Source: Bacteroidales bacterium (GTDB lineage: Bacteria > Bacteroidota > Bacteroidia > Bacteroidales > UBA932). From it: 64,000 nucleotides of DNA. Location: NCBI GenBank assembly GCA_017962235.1, contig JAGCVS010000007.1, positions 1 to 64,000 on the forward strand, read 5' to 3'. Positions 7,230 to 17,800 of this stretch are shown here, piece by piece. Numbering within the stretch: the first letter of the stretch is position 1; the number at the start of each line of letters is the position of its first letter. The notes beneath the pieces are model-generated. The model was not told the DNA's origin. It did not search any database and was given only the letters and a program-made list of their open reading frames with translations. The translations under genes and the position numbers were made by a program.

Positions 7230-8444
7230 ATGAAAAGTAGTGTGATGTACGGTGGCGGCAATATCGGCCGCGGATTCATAGGGGCGCTTTTGAGCCGCTC
7301 CGGATATGAGGTTACATTCGTGGATGTGGCCCTCCCCGTTGTGGAGGAGCTGCAGAGCCGCCGATGCTACCCGCTGAGGATAGTCTCCAGCGAAGGCAAC
7401 ACCGACCTGACCATTAATAACGTGACTGCCGTAAACGGCAATGACACCCCCGCCGTGGCGCAGGCCATCGCACATTGCGAAATCATGGCCACCGCCGTGG
7501 GCGCCCGCATCCTCAAATTCATCGTCCCCAACATAGTGGCCGGCCTCAGACAGCGCTGGGCAGAGGGGGGCGCGCCGCTGAACATCATCATCTGTGAGAA
7601 TCTCAACGACGCCAACAAGATTATTGAGGGGATGATAAAGGAGCAGCTCACCGCAGAGGAGTGCGCCAAGTTTGATACCACCGTCGGGCTGGTGGAGGCT
7701 TCCATCGGCCGCATGGTGCCGGTGCAGACCGATGCCATGAAAGACGGCGAGCCGCTGCGAGTGTGCGTGGAGAGTTACGGCTTCCTGCCGGTGGACAAGG
7801 CCGCCTTCAAGGGGGAGATACCGCAGATAGAGGGGATGGTTCCGTTTGAGCCGTTCGACTTCTTTATCAAGCGCAAGCTCTTCATCCACAATATGGGCCA
7901 CGCCACCACCGCCTATCTGGGCGGGCTGCTGGGCGATGAGTTCGTATGGCAGTCAATCGGCAATCCGGTGATTCGCCTGATTGCGCAGAATTCGATGACG
8001 GAGAGTGCGATGGCGCTCAGCCGCCACTACAATGTGCCGCTGGATGGCATCCTGCTGCATATCACCGACCTGCTGGGGCGCTTTGCAAACGTGGCGTTGG
8101 GAGATACCTGCGCCCGCGTGGGTGGCGACCCCGCCCGCAAGCTGGCTCCCGCAGACCGCATGATAGGCTCTTCCCTGATGGCGCTGGAACAGGGCATCAC
8201 CCCGGCCTACATTGCCGTGGGCGCTGCCGCCGGCATCAAGCGCTACTTGGACGAGGCTGGCGAGGCACAGAGCGTTGCTGCGGCAGAGAAGGTTCTCGCA
8301 GAGGTGAGCCAGCAGGCCGCCGACAGTCCGCTTGCAAAGCTGATACTCCCGTACTACAAGATGATAATTGACGGTTGCACGCTGGACGACCTGCTCAAGG
8401 CGGCCGATGCAACCAAGAAAGCATCCATGGATAAAGTTATCTAA
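7230..8444 (+). CDS. mtlD: Mannitol-1-phosphate 5-dehydrogenase-like enzyme
   Basis: A 404-residue member of the polyol-specific long-chain dehydrogenases. GGGNIGRGFIGALL at residues 8-21 is the NAD-binding motif, and KRKLFIHNMGHATTAYLG carries the catalytic Lys/Asn/His set (K216, N221, H224). I chose the ATG at 7230 because MKSSVMYGGGN aligns with the start of E. coli MtlD; an in-frame ATG at 7188 would add 14 residues. MtlD interconverts fructose-6-phosphate and mannitol-1-phosphate. No mannitol transporter or phosphotransferase gene is present, so the enzyme may take mannitol-phosphate from the imported glycan or may work as a redox/storage branch. The exact polyol is uncertain. Confidence 0.75.
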   Translation: MKSSVMYGGGNIGRGFIGALLSRSGYEVTFVDVALPVVEELQSRRCYPLRIVSSEGNTDLTINNVTAVNGNDTPAVAQAIAHCEIMATAVGARILKFIVPNIVAGLRQRWAEGGAPLNIIICENLNDANKIIEGMIKEQLTAEECAKFDTTVGLVEASIGRMVPVQTDAMKDGEPLRVCVESYGFLPVDKAAFKGEIPQIEGMVPFEPFDFFIKRKLFIHNMGHATTAYLGGLLGDEFVWQSIGNPVIRLIAQNSMTESAMALSRHYNVPLDGILLHITDLLGRFANVALGDTCARVGGDPARKLAPADRMIGSSLMALEQGITPAYIAVGAAAGIKRYLDEAGEAQSVAAAEKVLAEVSQQAADSPLAKLILPYYKMIIDGCTLDDLLKAADATKKASMDKVI

Positions 8445-8447
8445 CGC

Positions 8448-10565
8448 ATGAAACGAGCGTGTCTCATACTTTTGGTACTTCTGGCAGCCGCTTGCACAAG
8501 GGTGGATTACACCTCCCTGGTGAACGTGTTTGCCGGCACCGACGGTGCGGGACACTGCCATCCGTGCGCTGCGCTGCCGTTTGGCGCCGTGCAGTGCGGC
8601 CCCCAGACGGGCAACTACAGCTGGGACTACTGCGGCGGCTATCAGTGGCGCGACACGGTTATGATGGGCTTCTCCCAGAACCGCATAGACGGCACCGGGA
8701 GCAGCGAGCTGGGCGATTTGCTGATGATGCCATTCACGGGTGAGGCACTGCACGAAAGCTACACAAGCCGCTTTGACAAGGGCACCGAGGTGGCGACACC
8801 CGGATATTACAAGTGCGACCTCACCGATTTCGGCATTGAGGCAGAGATGACCTGCACCCCGCACGTGGCGCTGCACCGCTACACTCCGGCTGATGGCGAG
8901 TCTGTGAAACTGCTGCTGGATTTGCAGAGCGCGCAGATAGGTTCCCTGCAGCGGATGTACAACCGTGTGGTGGACTGCGCCGTGGATTATTCCAATCCGA
9001 TGCGGGTTACAGGCTATACACACTCCAAGGCTTGGAACGACCGCACCATCTATTACGAGATAACCTTCAGCCGCCCCTACACCGTGGCTGCAGAACTGCC
9101 GCTGCGCGATACTGCAGAGAAATATCACCGCACCGTGCTGGACTTTGGCGATAGCTCGGAACCGCTGATGGTGAAGGCGGCGATATCCGTAAGCAGTGTG
9201 GCCGGCGCGCACGGCAATATAGAGGCTGAACTTCCCGGCTGGGATTTTGATGCGGTGCGCCTCAGCGCCAAAAAGGCGTGGAACAGCCATCTGGGCCGTA
9301 TAGAGGTGGAGGGGAGCGATGAGCAGAAGAGGATATTCTACACATCGATGTATCATCTGATGCTCCACCCCAACAATATCGCCGATGTCTCAGAGGATCC
9401 GTTCTATTCCACGCTGTCGCTCTGGGATACCTTCCGCGCCGCGCACCCGCTGTTCACCATTATCGCTCCGGAGATTGTTGGCGACGTGGTGAACTCTTTC
9501 ATGCGCTACTACCGCGCGCAGGGCTTCCTCCCCATATGGACGCTGTGCGGCACCGATAACTACGGCATGATTGGCAACCACAGCGTGCCGGTGATTGTGG
9601 ATGCGTATCTGAAGGGCTTTGGCGGCTTTGACCCCGACACCCTCTACGCTGCGATAAAGAGGTCTCTTACAGAAGACCATATCAAATACGACTGGGGTGC
9701 ATACGATGCCTGCGGCTATTTCCCGGACGATGTGACCCTGGTAGAGAGCGTCTCCCGCACACTGGAGTGCGGATTCGACGACTGGTGCGCAGCCCGCATG
9801 GCCCGCGAACTGGGACATGAAGAGGATGCCGCCTTCTTTGAAAAGCGTGCCGGCTACTGGCACAATGTATTCGATCCCGAAACCCACCTGATGCGCGCCC
9901 GTAACAGCGCAGGGGAGTGGGAGACTCCGTTTGACCCCTTCCACGTGGCGCACTGGAAAACCGGCGGCGCCTACACGGAAGGCAACGCATGGCAGTATAC
10001 CTGGCATGTGCTTCAGGATGTGCCGGGGCTGATGGAGGCCATGGGTGGCCGCGAGGCATTCGTGGCAAAGCTCGACAGCCTCTTTACCCTGCACGGCGAC
10101 TTTGGCAGCGGCGAATCTGTGGATGTGAGCGGCCTGATTGGTCAGTACGCCCACGGCAACGAGCCCAGCCACCATATTATCTATATGTATTCGCTTGCCG
10201 GCGAGAGCGACAAGGCCGCCTCCCTTATCCGCGAGGTGTGGACTTCTCAGTATAAAGACGGCCCCGACGGCCTTACAGGCAACGACGACTGCGGCCAGAT
10301 GAGCGCATGGTACATTTTCTCTGCAATGGGATTCTATCCCGTGAACCCTTGCTCGCAGGAATATGTAATCGGCGCGCCGCAGCTTGAAAAGATAAAGATT
10401 CACCTTCCCGGCGGAAAGACATTCACCGTGAAGGCAGACGATATATCAGATGTTAATTACCGTGTAGCCTCGGTTACCCTCAACGGAAAGCCGCTGGAAG
10501 GCATGACGATTTCCCATGAGGATATCATGAAGGGCGGCACGCTTTGCTTTACGATGCGCCAATGA
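8448..10565 (+). CDS. GH92 alpha-mannosidase, lipoprotein (GH92 no. 1)
   Basis: A 705-residue GH92 enzyme. The N-terminus is a lipoprotein signal with the lipobox LAAAC (Cys16), so it is probably at the periplasmic or outer-membrane face. The N-terminal beta-sandwich begins VNVFAGTDGAGHCHPCAALPFGAV. The catalytic acid motif is HGNEPSHHI with Glu572, and the acidic motif GNDDCGQMSAWYIFSAMGFYPV follows at about 611-632. Calcium-dependent inverting exo-alpha-mannosidases have this layout. The start lies three bases after the stop of the dehydrogenase gene. It overlaps the next GH92 gene by four bases. Confidence 0.92.
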   Translation: MKRACLILLVLLAAACTRVDYTSLVNVFAGTDGAGHCHPCAALPFGAVQCGPQTGNYSWDYCGGYQWRDTVMMGFSQNRIDGTGSSELGDLLMMPFTGEALHESYTSRFDKGTEVATPGYYKCDLTDFGIEAEMTCTPHVALHRYTPADGESVKLLLDLQSAQIGSLQRMYNRVVDCAVDYSNPMRVTGYTHSKAWNDRTIYYEITFSRPYTVAAELPLRDTAEKYHRTVLDFGDSSEPLMVKAAISVSSVAGAHGNIEAELPGWDFDAVRLSAKKAWNSHLGRIEVEGSDEQKRIFYTSMYHLMLHPNNIADVSEDPFYSTLSLWDTFRAAHPLFTIIAPEIVGDVVNSFMRYYRAQGFLPIWTLCGTDNYGMIGNHSVPVIVDAYLKGFGGFDPDTLYAAIKRSLTEDHIKYDWGAYDACGYFPDDVTLVESVSRTLECGFDDWCAARMARELGHEEDAAFFEKRAGYWHNVFDPETHLMRARNSAGEWETPFDPFHVAHWKTGGAYTEGNAWQYTWHVLQDVPGLMEAMGGREAFVAKLDSLFTLHGDFGSGESVDVSGLIGQYAHGNEPSHHIIYMYSLAGESDKAASLIREVWTSQYKDGPDGLTGNDDCGQMSAWYIFSAMGFYPVNPCSQEYVIGAPQLEKIKIHLPGGKTFTVKADDISDVNYRVASVTLNGKPLEGMTISHEDIMKGGTLCFTMRQ

Positions 10566-12586
10566 AAAAGATGATGATACTCTTTGCGGCCGCCATCGTT
10601 AGCATCAGCGCCGCGGCCGGCAATGCCAGGTATGTGAACATGTTCATGGGCACGGCCGGCGACCACGGGCAGGTGAGCCCTGCAGCCCAGGTGCCCTTCG
10701 GCCTGGCTTCCGTTTGCCCCGACTGCATTGTGAAGGAGCGCCACGCCGGTTATGACTTTGACGTGCCTCAGATAAGCGGCATCTCAGTAACGCGCATGAG
10801 CGGCACCGGCGGCGACGGCACCGGCGGCAACCTCCGCATACTACCGGCTGTGCCAGGGACAGCAGTATCCATCGTCAAAGGCTCTGAAAAGGCGGTGCCG
10901 GGCTTTTACGGCGCCACCCTGAGCAACGGCGTGAAGGTGGAGCTCACCGCAAATAAGCATTGCGCGCTGGAGCGGTACATCTTCCCCAAGGGGGGCGAGA
11001 ACGTAATTTCTGTCGACTTCAACTCCGCCATAGATCCGCGCCGCAGCGCTTGCGGCTATGAGGTGGCGGGCAGCTATATCTCCGGCTGGGTTCAGACCAG
11101 CACCGTTTGCAACTTTGGCGCATACAAGCTGTATTTCTTCATGTCGGCAAGCGAGCCGTTCACGGTGGAGGCCAGTGATGCCACCACCGCGGTGTTGAGG
11201 TTTGCTCCTGACGTGCGCGAAGTAGAAATCCGCATCGGCCTTTCTTCTATAGACTGCGACAGCGCCCGCGAAGAACTGAATGCGATATCTAGCAAAGACT
11301 TCAAGTCGATGACGGCGGCCGCTCAGGCAGAATGGGACAAGGTGCTGAACGCAGTGGATGTCAAGGGCGGCTCAAGCGAGCAGCGCAACCTGTTCTACAC
11401 CAGCCTGTACCGCGTATATCTGAGCCCGTTTGACGCAACCTTCTCCGGGAAGTTCCGTACAAGCGACGGCGAGGTGCACGATGCCTCCGGATATACTTTC
11501 TACAGCGGCTGGAGCATGTGGGATACATACCGCACCAAGTTCCCGATGCTGTGCCTGCTCTCGCCTTACCGCGCCTCGGACATCAGCGAGTCGCTGACGA
11601 TGCTCTACCGGACCGGCAAGCGCAACTGGGCCACCATGACGGAGCCGGTACCCACCGTGCGAACGGAGCACAGCCAGGTAACCCTGCTGGATGCGTGGGA
11701 AAAGGGAATCAACGGCCTGTCCCTGCACAAGGCGCTCTGCGATGCGTTCCCGTATATGGAGGCGGAGGTAGAGGAGGGACGTGCCGCAGGAGCCCGCAAC
11801 GGCCTGACCCGCAACTCGCCGGACCAGAGAATGGAGACGGTATACGACCTCTGGGCGCTGAGCCGGATTGCGTCCATCATTGGTAATGAAGAAGCTGAGG
11901 CAAAATACGCTTCCGAGGCAGAGCAGCTCTTTGAGCAGACCTGGAAGCGTGACTTTATGAACATAGACGATTCATATACCCTGATGCGGGGCAACGGCCT
12001 TTATCAGGGGACCCGTTGGCAATATCGCTGGGCAGTACCCGTATTTGCCGGCAAAATGTCGGAATGGGTGGGGCAGGAGACCCTTGCCGCCCAGCTGGAC
12101 GAGTTCTTTGCCCGCCACCTGTTCAACCAGGGCAACGAGCCCGATATCCAGACGCCGTTCATGTTCCATCTGTTCGGCCACCCGGAAAAGACCGATGCTC
12201 TGGTGCACGCATTGCTCACGGACGATAATATGATACACATCTACGGCGGCAACGCGGAGTTCCCGGAGCCGTTCAAGGGCCGCGCGTTCCGCAACCGCAC
12301 CGACGGCTATGCTCCCGAGATGGACGAGGACGACGGCACCATGAGCGCGTGGTATATGTTCGCCCAGATGGGCTTCTATCCCACCTGCCCCGGCAAGGCG
12401 GAATACCAGCTCTTCTCTCCGCTGTTCAGCAGGGTGACCCTGCATCTGAACGGCCACGACGTGAAGGTAGTGCGCCGCTGCGCCCCCGGCAAAATGAAAA
12501 AGGTGACCGTGGACGGCAAACCGCTGCCCGGTTTCACAATAACCCACGAACAACTTTGCGGAGCACACAAAATTGTATTTGAATAA
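10562..12586 (+). CDS. GH92 alpha-mannosidase, secreted (GH92 no. 2)
   Basis: A 674-residue divergent GH92 protein with a type I signal peptide (MKKMMILFAAAIVSISAAAG) rather than a lipobox, so it is likely periplasmic. The N-terminal motif YVNMFMGTAGDHGQVSPAAQVPFGL fits the family. The acid motif is QGNEPDIQ with Glu526, and the acidic motif is EDDGTMSAWYMFAQMGFYP. The start is set by the ATGA overlap with the upstream gene; an open frame extends 18 bases further back. Differences around both motifs from GH92 no. 1 suggest another linkage specificity. Confidence 0.9.
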   Translation: MKKMMILFAAAIVSISAAAGNARYVNMFMGTAGDHGQVSPAAQVPFGLASVCPDCIVKERHAGYDFDVPQISGISVTRMSGTGGDGTGGNLRILPAVPGTAVSIVKGSEKAVPGFYGATLSNGVKVELTANKHCALERYIFPKGGENVISVDFNSAIDPRRSACGYEVAGSYISGWVQTSTVCNFGAYKLYFFMSASEPFTVEASDATTAVLRFAPDVREVEIRIGLSSIDCDSAREELNAISSKDFKSMTAAAQAEWDKVLNAVDVKGGSSEQRNLFYTSLYRVYLSPFDATFSGKFRTSDGEVHDASGYTFYSGWSMWDTYRTKFPMLCLLSPYRASDISESLTMLYRTGKRNWATMTEPVPTVRTEHSQVTLLDAWEKGINGLSLHKALCDAFPYMEAEVEEGRAAGARNGLTRNSPDQRMETVYDLWALSRIASIIGNEEAEAKYASEAEQLFEQTWKRDFMNIDDSYTLMRGNGLYQGTRWQYRWAVPVFAGKMSEWVGQETLAAQLDEFFARHLFNQGNEPDIQTPFMFHLFGHPEKTDALVHALLTDDNMIHIYGGNAEFPEPFKGRAFRNRTDGYAPEMDEDDGTMSAWYMFAQMGFYPTCPGKAEYQLFSPLFSRVTLHLNGHDVKVVRRCAPGKMKKVTVDGKPLPGFTITHEQLCGAHKIVFE

Positions 12587-12595
12587 CAGCCATAT

Positions 12596-14860
12596 ATGAA
12601 GAGATTTATCATAATGATTGCCCTTGCGGCACTGCTGATGCCCTTTGCAGCTTATGCAAAGGATGATGTCGCCCCCGTGGATCAGGTGAATATCCTCATG
12701 GGGACAATGTCGCATCATTCATTCTCGCAGGGTAACACCTATCCCGCAGTCGGACGCCCGTGGGGTACCCACCTGTGGACACCCCAGACAGCGCCAAACA
12801 GAGACACCTGGACATATACCTACACCGCAAACAAGATCCGCGGCATTAAGATGACCCATCAACCCAGTCCGTGGGTGGGGGATTACGGCCAGTTCAGTCT
12901 GATGCCGGTTACCACCGGCCCCGTAGTTACAGACGAGGAGCGCGCCAGTTGGTTCACTCACAAGGCGGAGATTGCAAAGCCGTATTATTACAACGTATTC
13001 CTGGCGGAGCATGAGACTACTTTTGAGCTCACTCCCACCATGCGGGGTGCCCGCGTAAGGATAACCTATCCTCAGAGGGATCAGTCGTATCTGGTGGTGG
13101 ACGCTTATGAGAAAGGTCCCGCCGGCGGCTCTGAAATCCACATAGAAGGCAACCGTATCTACGGTGTCTCCCGCAAGATCCACAACCAATCGCTCAATGC
13201 TGCAAATCAGCTTTGGTTTGTGATAGAGAGCGATACGCCGTTCGAGACGGCGGAGGTCAGGATGCCGGAAGAGGGTCATGCCATCGCCCTGGTGGGCTTC
13301 AAGACAGCAAGAGGCCAGCAGGTTAATCTGCGCACCGCCGCATCGTTCATAAGCGAAGAGCAGGCGCTGCAGAATCTCCACGAAGTGGACGCCGACTTTG
13401 ACACAATACTGGCGCAGGGCCGCGAAGAGTGGAACCGTGAGCTGGGTCGCATCAATGTAGAGGGCGGCACCCCGGAAGAGCAGAAGACCTTCTACAGCTG
13501 CCTCTACCGTGCACTTCTGTTCCCGCATGACCTCTCCGAGGTTACTGCAGACGGCCGCAGGGTACACATGAGCCCCCATGACGGCAAGGTGCACGACGGC
13601 TATCTGTTCACCGACACCGGCTTCTGGGATACTTTCCGCTGCCTGTTCGGCCTGATGGACCTGGTTTGGCCCGCACAGGCCGTAAAGGTTCAGGACGGTC
13701 TGGTGAACCATTATCTTGAAAGCGGATTTTTGCCCGAATGGTGCAGTCCGGGCCATTGCCCTACCTGTATGATTGGCAACAACAGTGCCTCCGTGGTATC
13801 CGAAGCATGGAACAAGGGACTGCGCGGATACGATATCGAGGTGCTCTGGGAGGCTCTAAAACATGGCGCTCACGCCGCTCTGGAAAAGACCACCGCCACA
13901 GGGCGTCTGGGATGGGAGGCATATGACGAACTGGGTTATGTGCCCTGCGACATAGGCATCCGCGAGAGTGCGGCCCGCACTCTGGAATATGCATACGACG
14001 ACTGGTGCATCTGGCACCTGGGCAAGCTGCTGGGCAAGAGCGAAGAGGAGATTGCTCCCTACGCAAAGGCGGCGCTCAACTACCGCAACCTGTATCGTCA
14101 GCAGGTCAAGATGATGAGCGGGCGCAAGGCCGACGGCAGTTGGCCGGAGCCCTTCAACCCCTTCAAGTGGGGCGGCGACTTTACCGAGGGAAACGCCCTG
14201 CAATATACCTGGAGCGTGTTCCACGATCCCGCCGGCCTGGCAGAGCTCATGGGTGGCTGGGAGGCATTCGCCTATGCGCTGGACAATTTGTTCGAGCTTC
14301 CTCCCATCTACGACGACAGCTATTACGGCTTCACCATCCATGAAATCCGTGAGATGCAGGTGATGAACATGGGCAACTACGCCCACGGCAACCAGCCGGC
14401 TCAGCACGTGATTTATCTGTACGACTGGTGCGGAGAACCCTGGAAGGCTCAGGCGCGCGTGCGCGATGCCATGAGCAAGCTCTACCATGCGGGCCCCGAC
14501 GGCTACTGCGGCGACGAGGACAACGGCCAGACCTCTGCGTGGTACATCTTCTCTGCGCTGGGCTTCTATCCCGTGTGCCCCGCCTCAGGAGAGTATGCGC
14601 TGGGTTCGCCTCTGTTTGAAAAGGCCACCATCGTGACCGAGAACGGCAAGAAGATAGTAATCAAGGCTCCCGGCAACAGCAAAGAGAATGTCTATGTAGA
14701 CAGTTTCAAGCTTAACGGAAGCAAGCGCAGCGCCAACTTCGTAACCCACGAGCAGCTGGTCAAAGGGGCGAAACTCACCTTCAAGATGTCGGACAAGCCC
14801 AACACTTCCCGCGGTACAAAACCGGCCGACAGACCCTATTCTTTCAGCGAAAATCATTAA
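12596..14860 (+). CDS. GH92 family protein with Gln at the catalytic-acid position (GH92 no. 3)
   Basis: A 754-residue GH92 protein with a cleavable signal peptide (MKRFIIMIALAALLMPFAAYA). The N-terminal part has GNTYPAVGRPWGTHLWTPQTA and KMTHQPSPWVGDYGQFSLMP. The position normally held by the catalytic acid is Gln600 in HGNQPAQHVIYLYDW, where the other three GH92 proteins here have Glu. The acidic motif GDEDNGQTSAWYIFSALGFYPV is intact. From memory, a Gln at this site marks GH92 enzymes that cleave mannose-alpha-1-phosphate diesters, in which phosphate is a good leaving group (the C. cellulans CcGH92_5 type). So the likely substrate is a phosphomannan. The gene follows GH92 no. 2 by nine bases. 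Confidence 0.88.
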   Translation: MKRFIIMIALAALLMPFAAYAKDDVAPVDQVNILMGTMSHHSFSQGNTYPAVGRPWGTHLWTPQTAPNRDTWTYTYTANKIRGIKMTHQPSPWVGDYGQFSLMPVTTGPVVTDEERASWFTHKAEIAKPYYYNVFLAEHETTFELTPTMRGARVRITYPQRDQSYLVVDAYEKGPAGGSEIHIEGNRIYGVSRKIHNQSLNAANQLWFVIESDTPFETAEVRMPEEGHAIALVGFKTARGQQVNLRTAASFISEEQALQNLHEVDADFDTILAQGREEWNRELGRINVEGGTPEEQKTFYSCLYRALLFPHDLSEVTADGRRVHMSPHDGKVHDGYLFTDTGFWDTFRCLFGLMDLVWPAQAVKVQDGLVNHYLESGFLPEWCSPGHCPTCMIGNNSASVVSEAWNKGLRGYDIEVLWEALKHGAHAALEKTTATGRLGWEAYDELGYVPCDIGIRESAARTLEYAYDDWCIWHLGKLLGKSEEEIAPYAKAALNYRNLYRQQVKMMSGRKADGSWPEPFNPFKWGGDFTEGNALQYTWSVFHDPAGLAELMGGWEAFAYALDNLFELPPIYDDSYYGFTIHEIREMQVMNMGNYAHGNQPAQHVIYLYDWCGEPWKAQARVRDAMSKLYHAGPDGYCGDEDNGQTSAWYIFSALGFYPVCPASGEYALGSPLFEKATIVTENGKKIVIKAPGNSKENVYVDSFKLNGSKRSANFVTHEQLVKGAKLTFKMSDKPNTSRGTKPADRPYSFSENH

Positions 14861-14878
14861 CTTCACTTCATATTAACC

Positions 14879-17800
14879 ATGAAAATTCTACGAACAATCA
14901 TCCCGATCCTGCTGTTGCTGTTCATGACAGTGACGGCGGCAGACGCGGCTAACATCAAGATCAGCGGCGTCGTGATTGACAACATGGGGGATCCTATCCC
15001 CGGCGTAGCGCTCGTGGGGCCTGGCAATGTCCACGCCATCACGGACCTCGACGGTAAGTTCTCCATGACGGTTCCGGATGGGGGAGAGGTCAAGGTTACC
15101 TGCCTGGGCTTCCTTACCCACTCTTTCAAGGCAAGAAAGGGCGACAAACTTACCATCACCCTGATGGAAGACCACGAGAGCCTTGAGGAATCGGTGGTTG
15201 TGGGCTACGGTGTGCAGAAGAAAGCGGTGATTACCGGTTCTGTGACCAACGTAGCTGCGCGAGAAATCGCCACCACCACTGCCAACGACCTGGTTACCAA
15301 GCTGCAAGGTAAGGTCTCCGGCCTTAACATCCGTAACAACACCTCCACTCCGGGTGCCTACGACCACAGCATCAACATCCGTGGTTTCGGCGGCCCGCTG
15401 TATGTGATTGACGGTATCAACCGAGACGGCACCGACTTCAACAAGTTGAACTCCGAGGATATCGAGAGCATCACCCTGCTGAAGGATGCATCCGCAGCAA
15501 TCTACGGTATCAACGCCGGCAACGGTGTGATTATCGTGACCACCAAGAGCGGTAGCAACCAGGGTCACACCCGTTTCCAGTTCAATGCAAACATGGGTCT
15601 GTCAACACCTACAGACCGCGTGCGCATGGCCAACGCCTATGAGTACTACTGGCTGCGCAACGCCGCCAACATCAACTCCGGCGACCCCGAGTTCATCTCT
15701 CCTGAGGAACTGGAGGCATGGCGCATAGCGTGCGAGACGGGCGACGATTACCAGACTTTTGGCCAGAACGATGAGATTATCCATCACAAGAACACCGACT
15801 GGTACCGGGAGACCTGCAAGGACTTCAGCGTGCGTCAGGAGTATTCCCTCTCTGCAGACGGCGGCAACAAGGATGTGAAATACTATTTCAACGTCAACTA
15901 CTCAAATGATAACGGTCTGCTCAAGAGCGGCGACATCAACTACGACAAGTGGAGCTTCCGTACCGTGGTCACCGCCAAGTTGGCAAAGGACCTCACCCTG
16001 AGCGCCAACGTGTCCGGTTACATGGACGACCGCTGGGACCCCGCCGCAGATATGTTCAACGTGTTCCGCGGAACCATCTGTCTGCTGCCCACCGGAAGCG
16101 TATATGCAACCATAGACCCGGACCTGCCGTACAGCTACTATCCTTACTACCACAGTGTCAAGGAGGGTCAGAGCTATAATGCGGTGGCTCAGTCGTATGC
16201 CAAGGAGGGTGGTTATCACCACTGGGTAAACAATGCGGTGCAGAGTGTGTTCACCCTCACTTACGCTCCCGAGTGGCTCCCCGGCTTTGAGGCAAAGGGT
16301 ACGGTGTCGTTTGACAAGCGCTTCGCAGAGACCCGCATCCTGCGCAAGAACTGGAAGATGTATACCTACAACGATATCACCGGCACCGTGGCGGATGAGG
16401 ACTGGAACCCCAATGTGCAGATCAAGAACAACGACAACTACCTGCACGTATATCACTATCTGGGACAGCTCAACTACCGCAAGGATATCGGCAACCACCA
16501 TCTTGGCGCCTCTGTTATTGCGGAGGCCTCCGTGCGTGACAACAATACCACCGATATCAACAAATACTTTGACTTCTACACCCAGCCGGAACTTGATTAT
16601 GCCGGCGACAGCAACCAGAGCACCGGCGGTAACGAAGACCATCAGCGCAAGCTCGGCTTCATTGGCCGTTTCAATTACGACTATGCAAGCAAGTATCTGC
16701 TGGAGGCGGCTGTCCGCCGCGACGGCAGCTACCGCTACCATCCCGACGTGCGCTGGGGTACCTTCCCGGTATTCTCCGCCGGCTGGCGTATCTCAGAAGA
16801 GAACTTCATGAAGAACAACGTCAAGTGGCTCAGCAACCTCAAGCTCCGCGCTTCGTGGGGTATCATGGGTGAGGATGCCGGCACGGCGTTCCAGTGGATC
16901 AGCGGCTACGGCATCGGCGGCGGCGGATGGTGGGAGTTTACCCCCGGCTCCGTGACCCAGGGTGTGACCAGCCCCGCACTGGTTAACGAGCATCTCTCAT
17001 GGCTCAAATCCTATCTGGCCGACATCGGTCTGGACATGGGCTTCTTTGACAACAAACTCTCCGTAACGGTGGATGTCTTCCAGAAAGACAAGACCGGTCT
17101 GCTTGCAACCCGCAGCGTGGACCTGCCCAACACCTATGGTGCAAAGTTCCCTCAGGAGAACCTGAACAGCAACCGCACCAAGGGTATTGAGTTCAGCTTT
17201 GACTGGCAGCACCGTGTGGGTGACTTCTTCTACTCCATCCAGGGTAATGCAACCTACGGCCGTACCATGAACATGTACATAGAGCACGGCCCCTTCACCG
17301 GTTCCTGGTCAAAATACCGCGGTGCCAACGACTACCGCTGGAGTGGCCTGGGATGGATATACAATCTGCAGGGCCAGTTCCAAACCTATGAAGAGATTGA
17401 TGCGGCTCCCGCATACAGCACAGGCCAGGGCAACCGTTACATGCAGCCCGGTGACTGGATTTTTGAGGATGTCAACGGCGACGGCGTGATTGACGGCGAC
17501 GACACCCGCCCCATTTCGCTCAGCCCTGGCGCAGCTCCTATCTGGAACTACGGTCTCACCCTCTCCGGCAGCTGGCGCGGCATAGACTTCAGCATCCTGT
17601 TCCAGGGCGCCGCAGGTTTCACCGCATTCTACAGCGGCCCTTATGCAGAGCCCTTCTGGCTGGGCGGCAACGTGCCGGCATACCTGATGGACTCTTGGCA
17701 TCACGAGGATATATTCGATTCCACCAGCCCCTGGGTCAAGGGATTTTTCCCCGCAGTGCGTACCATGGACAAGGATGCGTACCGCAACTACGCCAGCAGC

